From assembly GCA_903901425.1 (NCBI GenBank), contig CAIURC010000063.1, positions 1-64,000 of the forward strand: 64,000 nt of DNA. Direction: 5' to 3'. Position 1 is the first letter of the stretch. Each line of letters begins with the position of its first letter. The translations under genes and the position numbers were made by a program. This document shows, one piece after another, positions 35,665-43,462 of the stretch. Under the pieces are notes generated by a model. It was not told the origin of the DNA, made no database searches, and saw nothing but the letters and a program-made list of their open reading frames with translations. Source of the DNA: an uncultured Spartobacteria bacterium. Its GTDB lineage: Bacteria > Verrucomicrobiota > Verrucomicrobiia > Chthoniobacterales > Chthoniobacteraceae.

Positions 35665-36633
35665 TCAGGGTTTGATTTGCCGCACAGGCAGCACTGGCTG
35701 GGTTCTGAGGCTCAGAGAGACGTTGTCAACAAACTGGTGTCCGAGTTCCAGAGGGCCCTTCCAACGGTCGGGTTGACACCCTGCCGCGAGATGGATCAAG
35801 GCGAAATCGGCGTTTTTGGTGAGGAGTGTCTTGGTGTGGACGCGGCGCCATGCCGGGTTCTGGCCCCGGCTAAACAGGAATTCCGCGCTGCTGGCCAGAG
35901 CCTGGCCGAGGCTGGCCGGCCAGTCCGGCCCGATCTTGGCGGGGTCTCCCGAAAACAGGCAGATTTTGCACAGAAAATGGATTTCTGGCGATGCCTCGGT
36001 CCGTTCATCCAGAAAGTCGGCTGAGAGCTCCAGAAAAGCCTCGCCCGAGGACAACGCGGAATGCAAAGGCCGGAGATCCACCAGCTGAAAAACATCGCAG
36101 GAACGCGCCGCAGCCGGGTCGGTGGAGCCCTCGGAAAAGGCGGATATCAGACGGAGTGCTCGGGTTCCTTCCGAGTGGGGTACATCTGCGACGGGCGCGG
36201 TTTGGGAGGGATCTCCGGACCATGTCCCAAAGCGGGTTGGAAACCCAGACGGGAGCATCCCCACAGTTTTTTCGAATCCGCCATCCGACATGGAGGAGAC
36301 GCGGGAAATGGTGGCAACGAGTTTTGTGGTGGTCAGCGCCCATGCCAGTGGACTGCCCAGCGCGCCGAGAGTGAGGATCGCTGCAGCCCAGCGCAGAGGC
36401 GCCTTCCACCTGTCCTTGCGGACTGTGGAGGGGAGCGGTGCGGGTTCTGCACCGGAGGACGCTGCGGCCGATCGGAGTGCCGACTCCAGGTTGCAGCGGC
36501 GCCTGAAATCTGAGCGCGCAGCGGCGCTCCCGGCGAGGATTTGCTCCAGTCGAATGGAGTCCTCGTTCCGGATGGTGCCGAGCAAATAGCCATCCACGAG
36601 GGTGCCCCAGTCTTCTGGTAGTGAGTTTTTCAT
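35665..36633 (-). CDS. Membrane-anchored anti-sigma-like protein with extracytoplasmic sensor domain
   Basis: The 322-residue product has a cytoplasmic N-terminal approximately 85 residues (LVDGYLLGTIRNEDSIRLEQIL, typical of the ASD/FecR-type anti-sigma region), one transmembrane helix at about 92-108 (AAAILTLGALGSPLAWALT), and a beta-rich extracytoplasmic domain (about 125-322) containing DGGFEK and FLELSADFLDE segments like LamG or carbohydrate-binding folds. It is coupled to the sigma factor gene by a four-base overlap at 36630-36633. The obvious reading is a sigma regulator that senses an external glycan and controls the DUF1592/DUF1552/SGNH genes downstream. No zinc anti-sigma motif is visible. 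Start ATG 36633 chosen on the overlap. Confidence 0.6.
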   Translation of the reverse strand: MKNSLPEDWGTLVDGYLLGTIRNEDSIRLEQILAGSAAARSDFRRRCNLESALRSAAASSGAEPAPLPSTVRKDRWKAPLRWAAAILTLGALGSPLAWALTTTKLVATISRVSSMSDGGFEKTVGMLPSGFPTRFGTWSGDPSQTAPVADVPHSEGTRALRLISAFSEGSTDPAAARSCDVFQLVDLRPLHSALSSGEAFLELSADFLDERTEASPEIHFLCKICLFSGDPAKIGPDWPASLGQALASSAEFLFSRGQNPAWRRVHTKTLLTKNADFALIHLAAGCQPDRWKGPLELGHQFVDNVSLSLRTQPVLPVRQIKP

Positions 36634-37157
36634 AACGCGGTGGATTCCTGAAGCCGGGTTTCGACGCACGTCAGAAGCTTTTCGCGGAGCCGGCCCAGCA
36701 GTTTGTAGAGGCTGTTGACTGAGCGCGCCGTGGTGTCTGCGATCTTGGAGACACGGCCCTCGCCGCGGTACGGGGCGAGCAGAAGTTCCCGGTGATGCGG
36801 GGCAAAGGAGGTCAGGCAGCGCTCAAGGGCTTCCCGTTCCATTTCCCAAATGTCCTCGGACACTTCAGCCGCTTCCTCGGCCAGGAGGGTGAGCACGTCC
36901 TCGGAAAAATCATGGCGGTCCCGGGAAAAATCGCGCCGGATCCGGAGTCCTTCGAATCGGAGGATCACCTTGGCCCAGGGAAGAAACCCATCGGCATCTT
37001 CGAGTTGTCCGAGTTTGCGCCACATGACGACGCTGGCCTCCTGCATGAGTTCGTCCACGGCTTCCCAGGACGGCATCAGGACACGGGCGTAGGAGCGCAG
37101 GGAGGTTTCGTGGCGGACAAAGAGCCGGAGGAAATCGCTTTCAGGAACGCCTTTCAT
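36630..37157 (-). CDS. Sigma-70 family factor, Rhodopirellula/Verrucomicrobium type
   Basis: The 175-residue product matches the ECF-like sigma group that is expanded in Planctomycetes and Verrucomicrobia. FLRLFVRHETSLRSYARVLMPSWEAVDELMQEASVVMWRK is region 2 (shown here as the segment at about residues 9-48) and the last 60 residues form region 4 (LTSFAPHHRELLL; VSKIADTTARSVNSLYKLLGRLR). These factors typically precede a membrane anti-sigma gene and DUF1592-type operons, as here. Start ATG 37157 is favoured because homology begins immediately; a GTG four codons upstream is possible. The 143-base gap upstream presumably holds the promoter. Confidence 0.85.
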   Translation of the reverse strand: MKGVPESDFLRLFVRHETSLRSYARVLMPSWEAVDELMQEASVVMWRKLGQLEDADGFLPWAKVILRFEGLRIRRDFSRDRHDFSEDVLTLLAEEAAEVSEDIWEMEREALERCLTSFAPHHRELLLAPYRGEGRVSKIADTTARSVNSLYKLLGRLREKLLTCVETRLQESTAL

Positions 37158-37300
37158 GGGGGTACTCACACACTTACTGCCGGCCAGCGGCCGACCTGCC
37201 GAAAAAAGTGGAAAATTTTTGGATTTTTTTGCGGCTCCAGACTGAGGGGCCCTCTGGGGCTTCTTTTTTGGGGCCGGTTTGAGGCAAGCGGGCCGGGATT

Positions 37301-39121
37301 TTACGGGGATGGAATGTGGGAGAGGCCGATCAAGGTTTCGCCTCCGACAAAAGACATTCCCTCCACGGCCTCCCGGGTTTTGGTGGGGGCAAGCGTCACC
37401 ACCAGGTGGCTGAGGCTGCGTCGGACCCGGACTTCGGCGGCATGGGAGGGGAACTGGTTTCTGGCCAGCCAGCGGGAAGCGCAGTCGATGGCCCACGGGT
37501 GCCATGCAAAATTGATGCTTTCTCCTGCGTTCTGAGAAATTCCCAGATGACTCGTGCATGAGGCCCGAAACTCCCCGGCGTCGTATGCATTTTCCTCAGT
37601 CCGCCCGGTCAACCGGTCCAAGTGGGCTTCGATCTGGTTCAGGAGCGTGGCTGGGAGCGGAAACCCGGTCGCGGCTTCTGCCCGGAGCAGTTCGGCGTAG
37701 AGTTGGAGCGTTAACCCCTCGGAAATGGGAACCGAATCCTCATGGGTCCGGCGCCAGCCCCAGATGCCTTTGAATTCGTAGAGGTTGAGGAGAAACTGCG
37801 CGGTTTTCTTCAGAAGCGCGTCCCGGGTTTGGGTGTTGTCTTTCCACGGAAGCGCTGCGGCATGGACCTCCAGCAGGCAATGCAGGCCCAGCGCGGTGGT
37901 GTAGGGGCTGTATTGCCCGGGGATTTTCTGGTTGGGAAAGATGTTCCAGCCGCCCGTGTCCAAAGGACGGTATCGGGGGTTGTCGACCGATTCCTGAGCC
38001 CGGCGCAGGCACTCCAGATACTGTGGCCGGTCCGGCTCAGGAATCAGTCCGGGAGTGCCGAGCGCCCGGGCCAGCATTGCCACCGTCCAAAGTCCGGGTT
38101 CCGCGTAAGTCAACCGGGATTCCTCGCCTTCCTGCCCCCGCCAGCCGTAGCCCTCCACAAAAACCTCGGGATCAAAAAGATACTTGATGTACCGGGTCAG
38201 CAGGGCCCGTTTCTGGTCCGCAGACAACTCCGGGGTCGCCAAAAGTCCGCAGATCGCCTGCGAAGAGCCCCAGACGCTCGAACCCGGATCATTGGGTTTG
38301 CGCAGTTCGGTAGCGATCCTGCCATCGGGGAGTTGGGCTGCATGGATGGCTTGGGCGATCGATGCCCGAGTTTCGGAGGCCGTTTTCCGGACGGTGCCCG
38401 TGTTTTCAAAGGAGCGGAAAAGGGAAAGGTCGTTTTGATCGAGCCAGTCCTGAAGGAATGGGGCTCCGGGCATCTTGGGAAGCGCATCGGCCAGCAGGAC
38501 GTAGCCCAGCAGCGCGAGTCCGGCCACAACGGCAGGCCGGCACTTTTGCCACACCCGGCTCCAGCAGAACGGGCGGTCAATCCAGACCAGAGTGGAGCCC
38601 AGTCCCTTGAGGTGGACGCGGTCTTTGCGGAAGACCCGGGCGAGCGCGGCGTCCCGATGCGCCATGGACTCGAAGGTGGGCGTGTCCAGGGCAAGGCCTT
38701 CGGGACGCGCCATGTTTTGAAGTCGCGCGGCGAGGTTGACTGTCACCCCGTAGTAGTCGTCGGACTTGGAAACCTCGCCTGCCACCACCCCGATCCCGAC
38801 CCGGGTGGGGAGCTTGGAGCCGCCGCCTTCCTCCGCCATCCGGCCGGCCACAAAAGCAGGAAATGCCAGCCGCGCTTTCTGGGCTGTCTGCACCACAAAC
38901 TGAAGGAGATCATGGTCGGGTGTCTGCTCGGTTTCCCAGATGAGCAAGTGGCCGTCGCCCAGGTTTTTCACAAAGGTGGGCGGACGTTCGGTGAAAAGGT
39001 CGAGGATGGTCCGGTGGGCTGCAGCGGCGAATGCCCCCAGATCAGCGGTGGCGATCTTTTTCGAGGCGGCTGTGAAGCCCCGGATGTCGTAGATGAGGAC
39101 AACAGCGGACACCTTGGCCAT
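37301..39121 (-). CDS. Class III nucleotidyl cyclase with N-terminal catalytic domain, one TM helix and large C-terminal helical domain
   Basis: Residues 1-180 form a complete class III cyclase domain: metal Asp12 in YDIRGFT and Asp56 in LGDGHLLIW, purine-selecting Lys52, Asp121/122 before YYG, transition-state Asn129 and Arg133 in VNLAARL. The Lys/Asp pair predicts adenylate rather than guanylate cyclase. One transmembrane helix follows (about 196-213). The remaining approximately 390 residues appear to be an all-helical toroid-like domain (YTTALGLHCLLEVHAA; GGWNIFPNQK; GLWTVAMLARALG) reminiscent of alpha/alpha-barrel glycan or terpenoid-binding folds, expected outside the cytoplasm. Receptor cyclases usually carry the sensor N-terminal and the catalytic domain C-terminal, so this order is inverted. 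No cAMP receptor is nearby. Confidence 0.8.
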   Translation of the reverse strand: MAKVSAVVLIYDIRGFTAASKKIATADLGAFAAAAHRTILDLFTERPPTFVKNLGDGHLLIWETEQTPDHDLLQFVVQTAQKARLAFPAFVAGRMAEEGGGSKLPTRVGIGVVAGEVSKSDDYYGVTVNLAARLQNMARPEGLALDTPTFESMAHRDAALARVFRKDRVHLKGLGSTLVWIDRPFCWSRVWQKCRPAVVAGLALLGYVLLADALPKMPGAPFLQDWLDQNDLSLFRSFENTGTVRKTASETRASIAQAIHAAQLPDGRIATELRKPNDPGSSVWGSSQAICGLLATPELSADQKRALLTRYIKYLFDPEVFVEGYGWRGQEGEESRLTYAEPGLWTVAMLARALGTPGLIPEPDRPQYLECLRRAQESVDNPRYRPLDTGGWNIFPNQKIPGQYSPYTTALGLHCLLEVHAAALPWKDNTQTRDALLKKTAQFLLNLYEFKGIWGWRRTHEDSVPISEGLTLQLYAELLRAEAATGFPLPATLLNQIEAHLDRLTGRTEENAYDAGEFRASCTSHLGISQNAGESINFAWHPWAIDCASRWLARNQFPSHAAEVRVRRSLSHLVVTLAPTKTREAVEGMSFVGGETLIGLSHIPSP

Positions 39122-39179
39122 TGGTCCAAATCATGGGGAAACCCATGTGGGATGCACGCCCAAAGTTCCCCCGGATGAA

Positions 39180-40841
39180 TCAGGGCTGCCGTGGTGGACG
39201 CTTTCCAGGCGGTTCCTCAGGACTGGAGCGGGTAAAACGGACCTTCAACTCGGCCGAGGCCAGCACCCGGCCTTGGAGCGCGGCTTGGAGTGTCTCCAGT
39301 GTGACGGGTGCGTTGGCCGATAGTTCCGGGTCCGCTGAGAGGGCGTACAGGGTGAGGAAATACGACTTTTCACCGGGGCCCTTGGATTGAGGGGGCGCGT
39401 ATTCGCCGCGCCGGTTGATGGAGTTGAGTCCAAAATGGCCGATCGACTGTGCGTTTTTTGGAATCTGGCGGGTTGAGCCCGGAATGTGGTGGAGGATCCA
39501 GTAGCATTTCAACCGGCCCTCAGGATCCACATGGTGCATGGTGAGCGCGTAGCTCTGGGTTCCAGGAGGTGCACCTTGCCATTCCATGGGGGGCGAGATT
39601 CCGGCACCTTCCCCGGTGAACTCGGCGGGCAACGTCCCATCGGATGGCACCGCGGGACTCCGCAGGTTGAACCCCTCCTTTGGCCGTTGCAGGTCCTTGG
39701 CAACCGGTTCGCCAGAGGGTTCCTCTCGGCGAGGCGGTCTTCCCTGCTCGGAATCGCGTGGAGTTCTTCCACGAGATCCATCTGCTGGTTCCCGAGGTTT
39801 TGGGGGGCGGTCCTGATTGCCCGGTGGACGGGCGCCTGCGTTTCGTGCCGTGTAAACTTCCCGGACGGGTGCAGAGTGAGGCGACTGGAACTCAAACGGA
39901 TACGAACCGTCTGGAAGAGCCGAGTAGATCACCTGGTGCTTCTCCCCGCGGATCTCGTAGGAAAGGCGCCAGGTGTTGGGATTCACAGTCTCGTGTCCGG
40001 TGATGCTGGCGCCCCGGAGCGCCTGTAAGGCGGGCCGTACCGGGTTTGCGCGGGGCTGGGGGTCGACTTGGCCATCGCGTTCAATCACTTCTCCGTGGAA
40101 TCCGCCATTCACAAACGGATAGGAGGTGGAAGCGTGGTAATGGTAGCCGAGGGGGGCGTGCTTGTGGCCGCGAAATGTGTCCAGACCCGAGGGGGGCCTG
40201 CCATCCTGCTCCAACGTGCCCACGAGGGGATACCCGTCCAGAGCATAGGCAATCGGGTTGCCCCGGCCCACCACCGGCTCAAGGTGCAGCGGGGCGGCAT
40301 GGTAATGGTAGTCGTCGGCCCGCCCACAATGCCCCCCCCAACGGTCCAGTTCCCCAATCTCAGCGGAAATTTCGCCCCGGTTGTTTTGCGGGTTGAAGAT
40401 CGGTATCCCGTTTGCTGCCAGAGCAATGGCTCCGCGCAGGAACTGGTTGTGGATCGAGCGCGGGTTTTTTGCGGGAACGGGTTGGAGCGGGATCTGCCAT
40501 GCATTGGAGCCGGTGTAGGGCTGGGGCAGGGGCACCTGCTGTTGCCACGCTGTGATGCCGGTCATCATGGGATGGGTGGGCAGGCCGTTCCCTTCCACGT
40601 AAAGGTTCCTGCCGTCCCAACGGACTTGCACGGCCGGGGCGAACTTTTTGAACACAGCAGCCTGGGCGGGTTCGGAGGCGGCGTTGCGCACCGGCACAGC
40701 CGATCCCGAAGGTGGAACTGTGTTTTGGGCGAGAAACCAACGCGGCTGGTTTGTTCCCGCGCTGGAACTGGGGTCATGGGCCGATGCGCCGTGGGCGATC
40801 AGGATGCCAACGAATCGGAGGAGTCGGAAGTGGGCTTGCAT
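39180..40841 (-). CDS. Exported YHYH-domain protein fused to PEBP (YbhB/YbcL-like) domain
   Basis: The 553-residue product has a signal peptide (FRLLRFVGILIAHGASA). A YHYH domain covers about residues 70-300, with DDYHYHA and LGYHYHA motifs and GHKHAP and DGYPL between them, a fold thought to bind metal. A charged, Pro/Arg-rich linker (about 330-385) leads to a C-terminal phosphatidylethanolamine-binding/Raf-kinase-inhibitor-like domain (about 390-540), recognisable by FTGEGAGISPPMEW, HHVDPEGRLKCYWILHHIP and SYFLTLYALSADPEL. I start at ATG 40841 where the signal peptide begins. Both domains occur separately in many bacteria; I do not know an established role for the fusion. It lies 61 bases after the sugar-phosphate operon. 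Confidence 0.82.
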   Translation of the reverse strand: MQAHFRLLRFVGILIAHGASAHDPSSSAGTNQPRWFLAQNTVPPSGSAVPVRNAASEPAQAAVFKKFAPAVQVRWDGRNLYVEGNGLPTHPMMTGITAWQQQVPLPQPYTGSNAWQIPLQPVPAKNPRSIHNQFLRGAIALAANGIPIFNPQNNRGEISAEIGELDRWGGHCGRADDYHYHAAPLHLEPVVGRGNPIAYALDGYPLVGTLEQDGRPPSGLDTFRGHKHAPLGYHYHASTSYPFVNGGFHGEVIERDGQVDPQPRANPVRPALQALRGASITGHETVNPNTWRLSYEIRGEKHQVIYSALPDGSYPFEFQSPHSAPVREVYTARNAGARPPGNQDRPPKPREPADGSRGRTPRDSEQGRPPRREEPSGEPVAKDLQRPKEGFNLRSPAVPSDGTLPAEFTGEGAGISPPMEWQGAPPGTQSYALTMHHVDPEGRLKCYWILHHIPGSTRQIPKNAQSIGHFGLNSINRRGEYAPPQSKGPGEKSYFLTLYALSADPELSANAPVTLETLQAALQGRVLASAELKVRFTRSSPEEPPGKRPPRQP

Positions 40842-40902
40842 GCGCGGGAATTTCTGCTGTCCCGAGACTGCCTGACCCGGCCTGAAGAAAAGGTGAAGAC
40901 GC

Positions 40903-41475
40903 TCAGGGGCGCTGGAGTTCGGGCAGTTCCACAAACGCGTAACAGAGCATGTGCAGGATGTGCATCTGCACGTCCTCAACCCTTCCGTAGTGGGTGTCTT
41001 CGACTACCAATACCTGGTTGGCAATCTCCGAGAGCCGCCCGCGCTTTGCACCGACCAACGCGGCAGTTTCCACACCGTTGGTTCGTGCCCATTCAAACGC
41101 TTTCACCAGGTTGGGCGAATTCCCGCTCACGCTCGCCGCAATCAACAGGTCGCCCGGCCGCGCAAAGTTCATCAACTGCCTGAGGAAACAATCTTCATAG
41201 CTGTAGTCGTTGCCCAGCGCCGTGATCCATGCCGTGTTGTCCGTTAACGACAAAACCCGGACCCGGCGTGGGAGCGCGTCGGAGGAGCATTTTCCGAGGT
41301 CCGTGGCAAAGTGCGAGGCGTTTGCGGCGCTGCCGCCGTTGCCAAGTGCGAACACCTGTGCATCGCGTTTCCAGGCGGACTGGATGCTCTGGGTGAGCCT
41401 TTCGATCGCCTCCAGATTCACGGATTCGAGGGCGCGGTGTTGGGCGGCGATGTAGTTTTGGAGCCAGGTTTTCAT
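40903..41475 (-). CDS. SIS-domain phosphosugar isomerase, GmhA-like
   Basis: The 190-residue product has the single SIS fold of sedoheptulose-7-phosphate isomerase: ALGNGGSAANASHFATDL (phosphate loop and metal-side His), SVSGNSPNLVKAFEWA, and the C-terminal HILHMLCYAFVEL helix with a His equivalent to the GmhA active-site base. GmhA converts sedoheptulose 7-phosphate to D-glycero-D-manno-heptose 7-phosphate. It is the last gene of the five-gene operon, five bases after the ROK gene, next to a heptose-kinase-like PfkB protein, which supports a heptose or related sugar pathway. The glutamate often following QHFA-E in GmhA is Asp here (ATDL). Start ATG 41475. Confidence 0.75.
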   Translation of the reverse strand: MKTWLQNYIAAQHRALESVNLEAIERLTQSIQSAWKRDAQVFALGNGGSAANASHFATDLGKCSSDALPRRVRVLSLTDNTAWITALGNDYSYEDCFLRQLMNFARPGDLLIAASVSGNSPNLVKAFEWARTNGVETAALVGAKRGRLSEIANQVLVVEDTHYGRVEDVQMHILHMLCYAFVELPELQRP

Positions 41476-41480
41476 GGGAT

Positions 41481-42425
41481 TTAGGATGCAGGGTTTCGGA
41501 GACATTGTGCTGCCAGTGCCAGAGCACCAACGGGTACGGCGTCCTCGCGGAGCTCAGAGAGGCGGAGTCCGGGGCCGGGCAGAATCGCGTCCATCAGGAG
41601 CGGGCGGAGGTGGAAATCCACGGCCGTCTTCAGGGGTTCGCCCAGAAGCGAAACGCCGCCTCCAAGGATCAGGATTTCCGGGTTGAACAGGTGGACCACG
41701 TGTGAAAGCGCATGGGCAATATGTCCCGCAGCGGTCTCGAGGATCTGAAGGGCAAATGGATCGTTTTCTGCGATCGCCTGCGCAAGGTGACGCGCCTCGC
41801 CCCCGGGAGAACCGAGGGAGAGTCGGGTAAGTATACTCTCCGGGTTTGTCGCCAAGCCCTCCCGGATGCTCCGGTCAATGCTCCACCCTGAACAGACGTC
41901 CTCCGGCCGGAGCCGGGAACGGTCCAATGCGAGGTGCCCGATCTCGGCTTCCGTGGGCGATGCGCCGTGGTAGATCCGGGCCTCGTGGATCAGGCCGCCT
42001 CCCATCCCTGAACCGATGGTGACGTAGAATACGGGGTCAAAACCCCGGCCCGCGCCGTGCACCGCTTCGCCCAGCGCAGCCGCATTGGCGTCATTCTCCA
42101 CAAACACCGGAAGGCCTGAGATTTCCTTCAGCCATGGTCCGAGCAAAAATCCGGTCCATCCCGGGACATGGTAGGATTTTACGACCTGGCCCGTGCGCCA
42201 GTTGACGGGGCCGCCGTATCCGACGCCGATGGCGGCTGGGTGGTGCAGGGCGATCAACTCTGGGAGAATCCTTTGGATTTCCGACCGGATACCCTCCCCG
42301 CCGCGTTCCGGGTTTACGGTGCAGCGGCGACGGTCCAGAATAGTGCCATGGGAGGTTCCCACGCTGAGTTGAAGTTTTGTGCCGCCGATTTCGATGGCAA
42401 GCAGTCGAGGATGGGGATCGTTCAC
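41481..42425 (-). CDS. ROK family sugar kinase
   Basis: This 314-residue kinase opens with the phosphate-binding AIEIGGTKLQLSVG and has the catalytic ENDANAAALGE and IGSGMGGGLI segments of ROK glucokinase/N-acetylmannosamine-kinase enzymes. The usual zinc-binding CxCGxxGCxE motif after EIGHL is degenerate: only one Cys remains (RPEDVCSGWS), so metal binding is probably lost or altered. Start is GTG 42425, overlapping the PfkB stop (GTGA at 42422-42425). A second sugar kinase in the same operon is notable, since a GmhA/HldE route needs only one. Substrate unknown. Confidence 0.85.
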   Translation of the reverse strand: MNDPHPRLLAIEIGGTKLQLSVGTSHGTILDRRRCTVNPERGGEGIRSEIQRILPELIALHHPAAIGVGYGGPVNWRTGQVVKSYHVPGWTGFLLGPWLKEISGLPVFVENDANAAALGEAVHGAGRGFDPVFYVTIGSGMGGGLIHEARIYHGASPTEAEIGHLALDRSRLRPEDVCSGWSIDRSIREGLATNPESILTRLSLGSPGGEARHLAQAIAENDPFALQILETAAGHIAHALSHVVHLFNPEILILGGGVSLLGEPLKTAVDFHLRPLLMDAILPGPGLRLSELREDAVPVGALALAAQCLRNPAS

Positions 42426-43462
42426 AGGGTTTGGGATGGGGGGAGCGAGGGGAGCAGTCGGAGAATGTCCGGTCTGGTGGCGCTTCCGGAGGTGCCGAGT
42501 TGGTGGACCACGTGGGAGCAGGCCAGCATCGCGAGTTGCAAAGATTCCACGGTGTTGGCGCCCGCTGCGGTTGCCGCCGCCAGATTTGCCGTGACGCAGT
42601 CCCCGGCGCCCACCACGTCGATGGGCCCGCGCACCGGCAGTGCAGGGACCAGAATCGGTTCTGTCTTGCCGGGTTCGGCACAGACGATACCCCGTTCTGA
42701 GAGCGTGACGCAGACCGGTTGGCCGCTCCGGTCCGCCAGCGCCTGGGCCGCGCTCCCGCACCGCGCGGGGGAGTGGTCCTTGAGCCCCACCAGTCCAGCC
42801 AGTTCCGCCGCGTTGAGTTTGAGGCGGCAGGCCGGAAACCTGCCGAGCCCCGATCGGCTGTCTGCAAACACCGGGATGCCGGGGTGCGCTGCCGACAGAC
42901 GCCCGAGGGCCTCCAAGACCCGGCTCGTCACGGTGCCGGTTTCAGGGAGATCCACCTGGTCCATCACCACCACGGCTGCGCACTCGGGGAAAACCATCTC
43001 CAAGGCGGCCACAAGCGAATCCGAGACGGGCTCCGGCGTTGGAGACCAGTTCTTGATGTCCAGCCGGCTGAGTTCAACGGGTGCGACCCCAGGGGAAATC
43101 AGGAGCGGTTTGACGTAGGTGAAAGTCCGGCGGAGCGGGGTCTCCATGAAAAACCGGGGATCCACCCCAGGCAGAGAGCAGACGGCGGACCGCAGCTCAA
43201 ATCCTTCGCCGTCCCGGCCATGAAACCCAATGGGGACGATCGAGCCGATTCCGAGGGCGGAAAGGTTGTTCAAGACCGTGCCCGCGGCACCGGGTTGGGG
43301 ACGGATTCGGGTGACATTGTGGACAGGGAGCCCGGTTTCGATGGAGGTCTCTGAACGGGCCGGGTCGATTTCGAGGTAGCGGTCCAGACAGAAGTCGCCC
43401 AGCACCGCAATCTTTAGACGGGGGAAACGGCCGAGGAGAAATTCGAGGCGTTCTTGGGTCAT
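42422..43462 (-). CDS. PfkB-family kinase resembling heptose-7-phosphate kinase (HldE/RfaE N-domain)
   Basis: The 346-residue protein has the ribokinase fold with AVLGDFCLDRYL at the start, PGAAGTVLNNLSALG (sugar binding), LKLNAAELAGL and the anion-hole/catalytic-base motif DVVGAGD near residue 280. The entry GDFCLDRY and the PGAAG block resemble the kinase half of HldE, which phosphorylates heptose 7-phosphate at C1, but there is no C-terminal nucleotidyltransferase domain. It overlaps the gene on each side by four bases. Whether the sugar is a heptose is inference from the neighbouring GmhA-like and HAD genes. Confidence 0.78.
   Translation of the reverse strand: MTQERLEFLLGRFPRLKIAVLGDFCLDRYLEIDPARSETSIETGLPVHNVTRIRPQPGAAGTVLNNLSALGIGSIVPIGFHGRDGEGFELRSAVCSLPGVDPRFFMETPLRRTFTYVKPLLISPGVAPVELSRLDIKNWSPTPEPVSDSLVAALEMVFPECAAVVVMDQVDLPETGTVTSRVLEALGRLSAAHPGIPVFADSRSGLGRFPACRLKLNAAELAGLVGLKDHSPARCGSAAQALADRSGQPVCVTLSERGIVCAEPGKTEPILVPALPVRGPIDVVGAGDCVTANLAAATAAGANTVESLQLAMLACSHVVHQLGTSGSATRPDILRLLPSLPPSQTL

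Noticed and set aside
37158-37300. Intrinsic terminator after the cyclase gene
   Set aside because: There are T-rich and GC-rich stretches, but no stem directly followed by a T-tract could be drawn on the minus strand.
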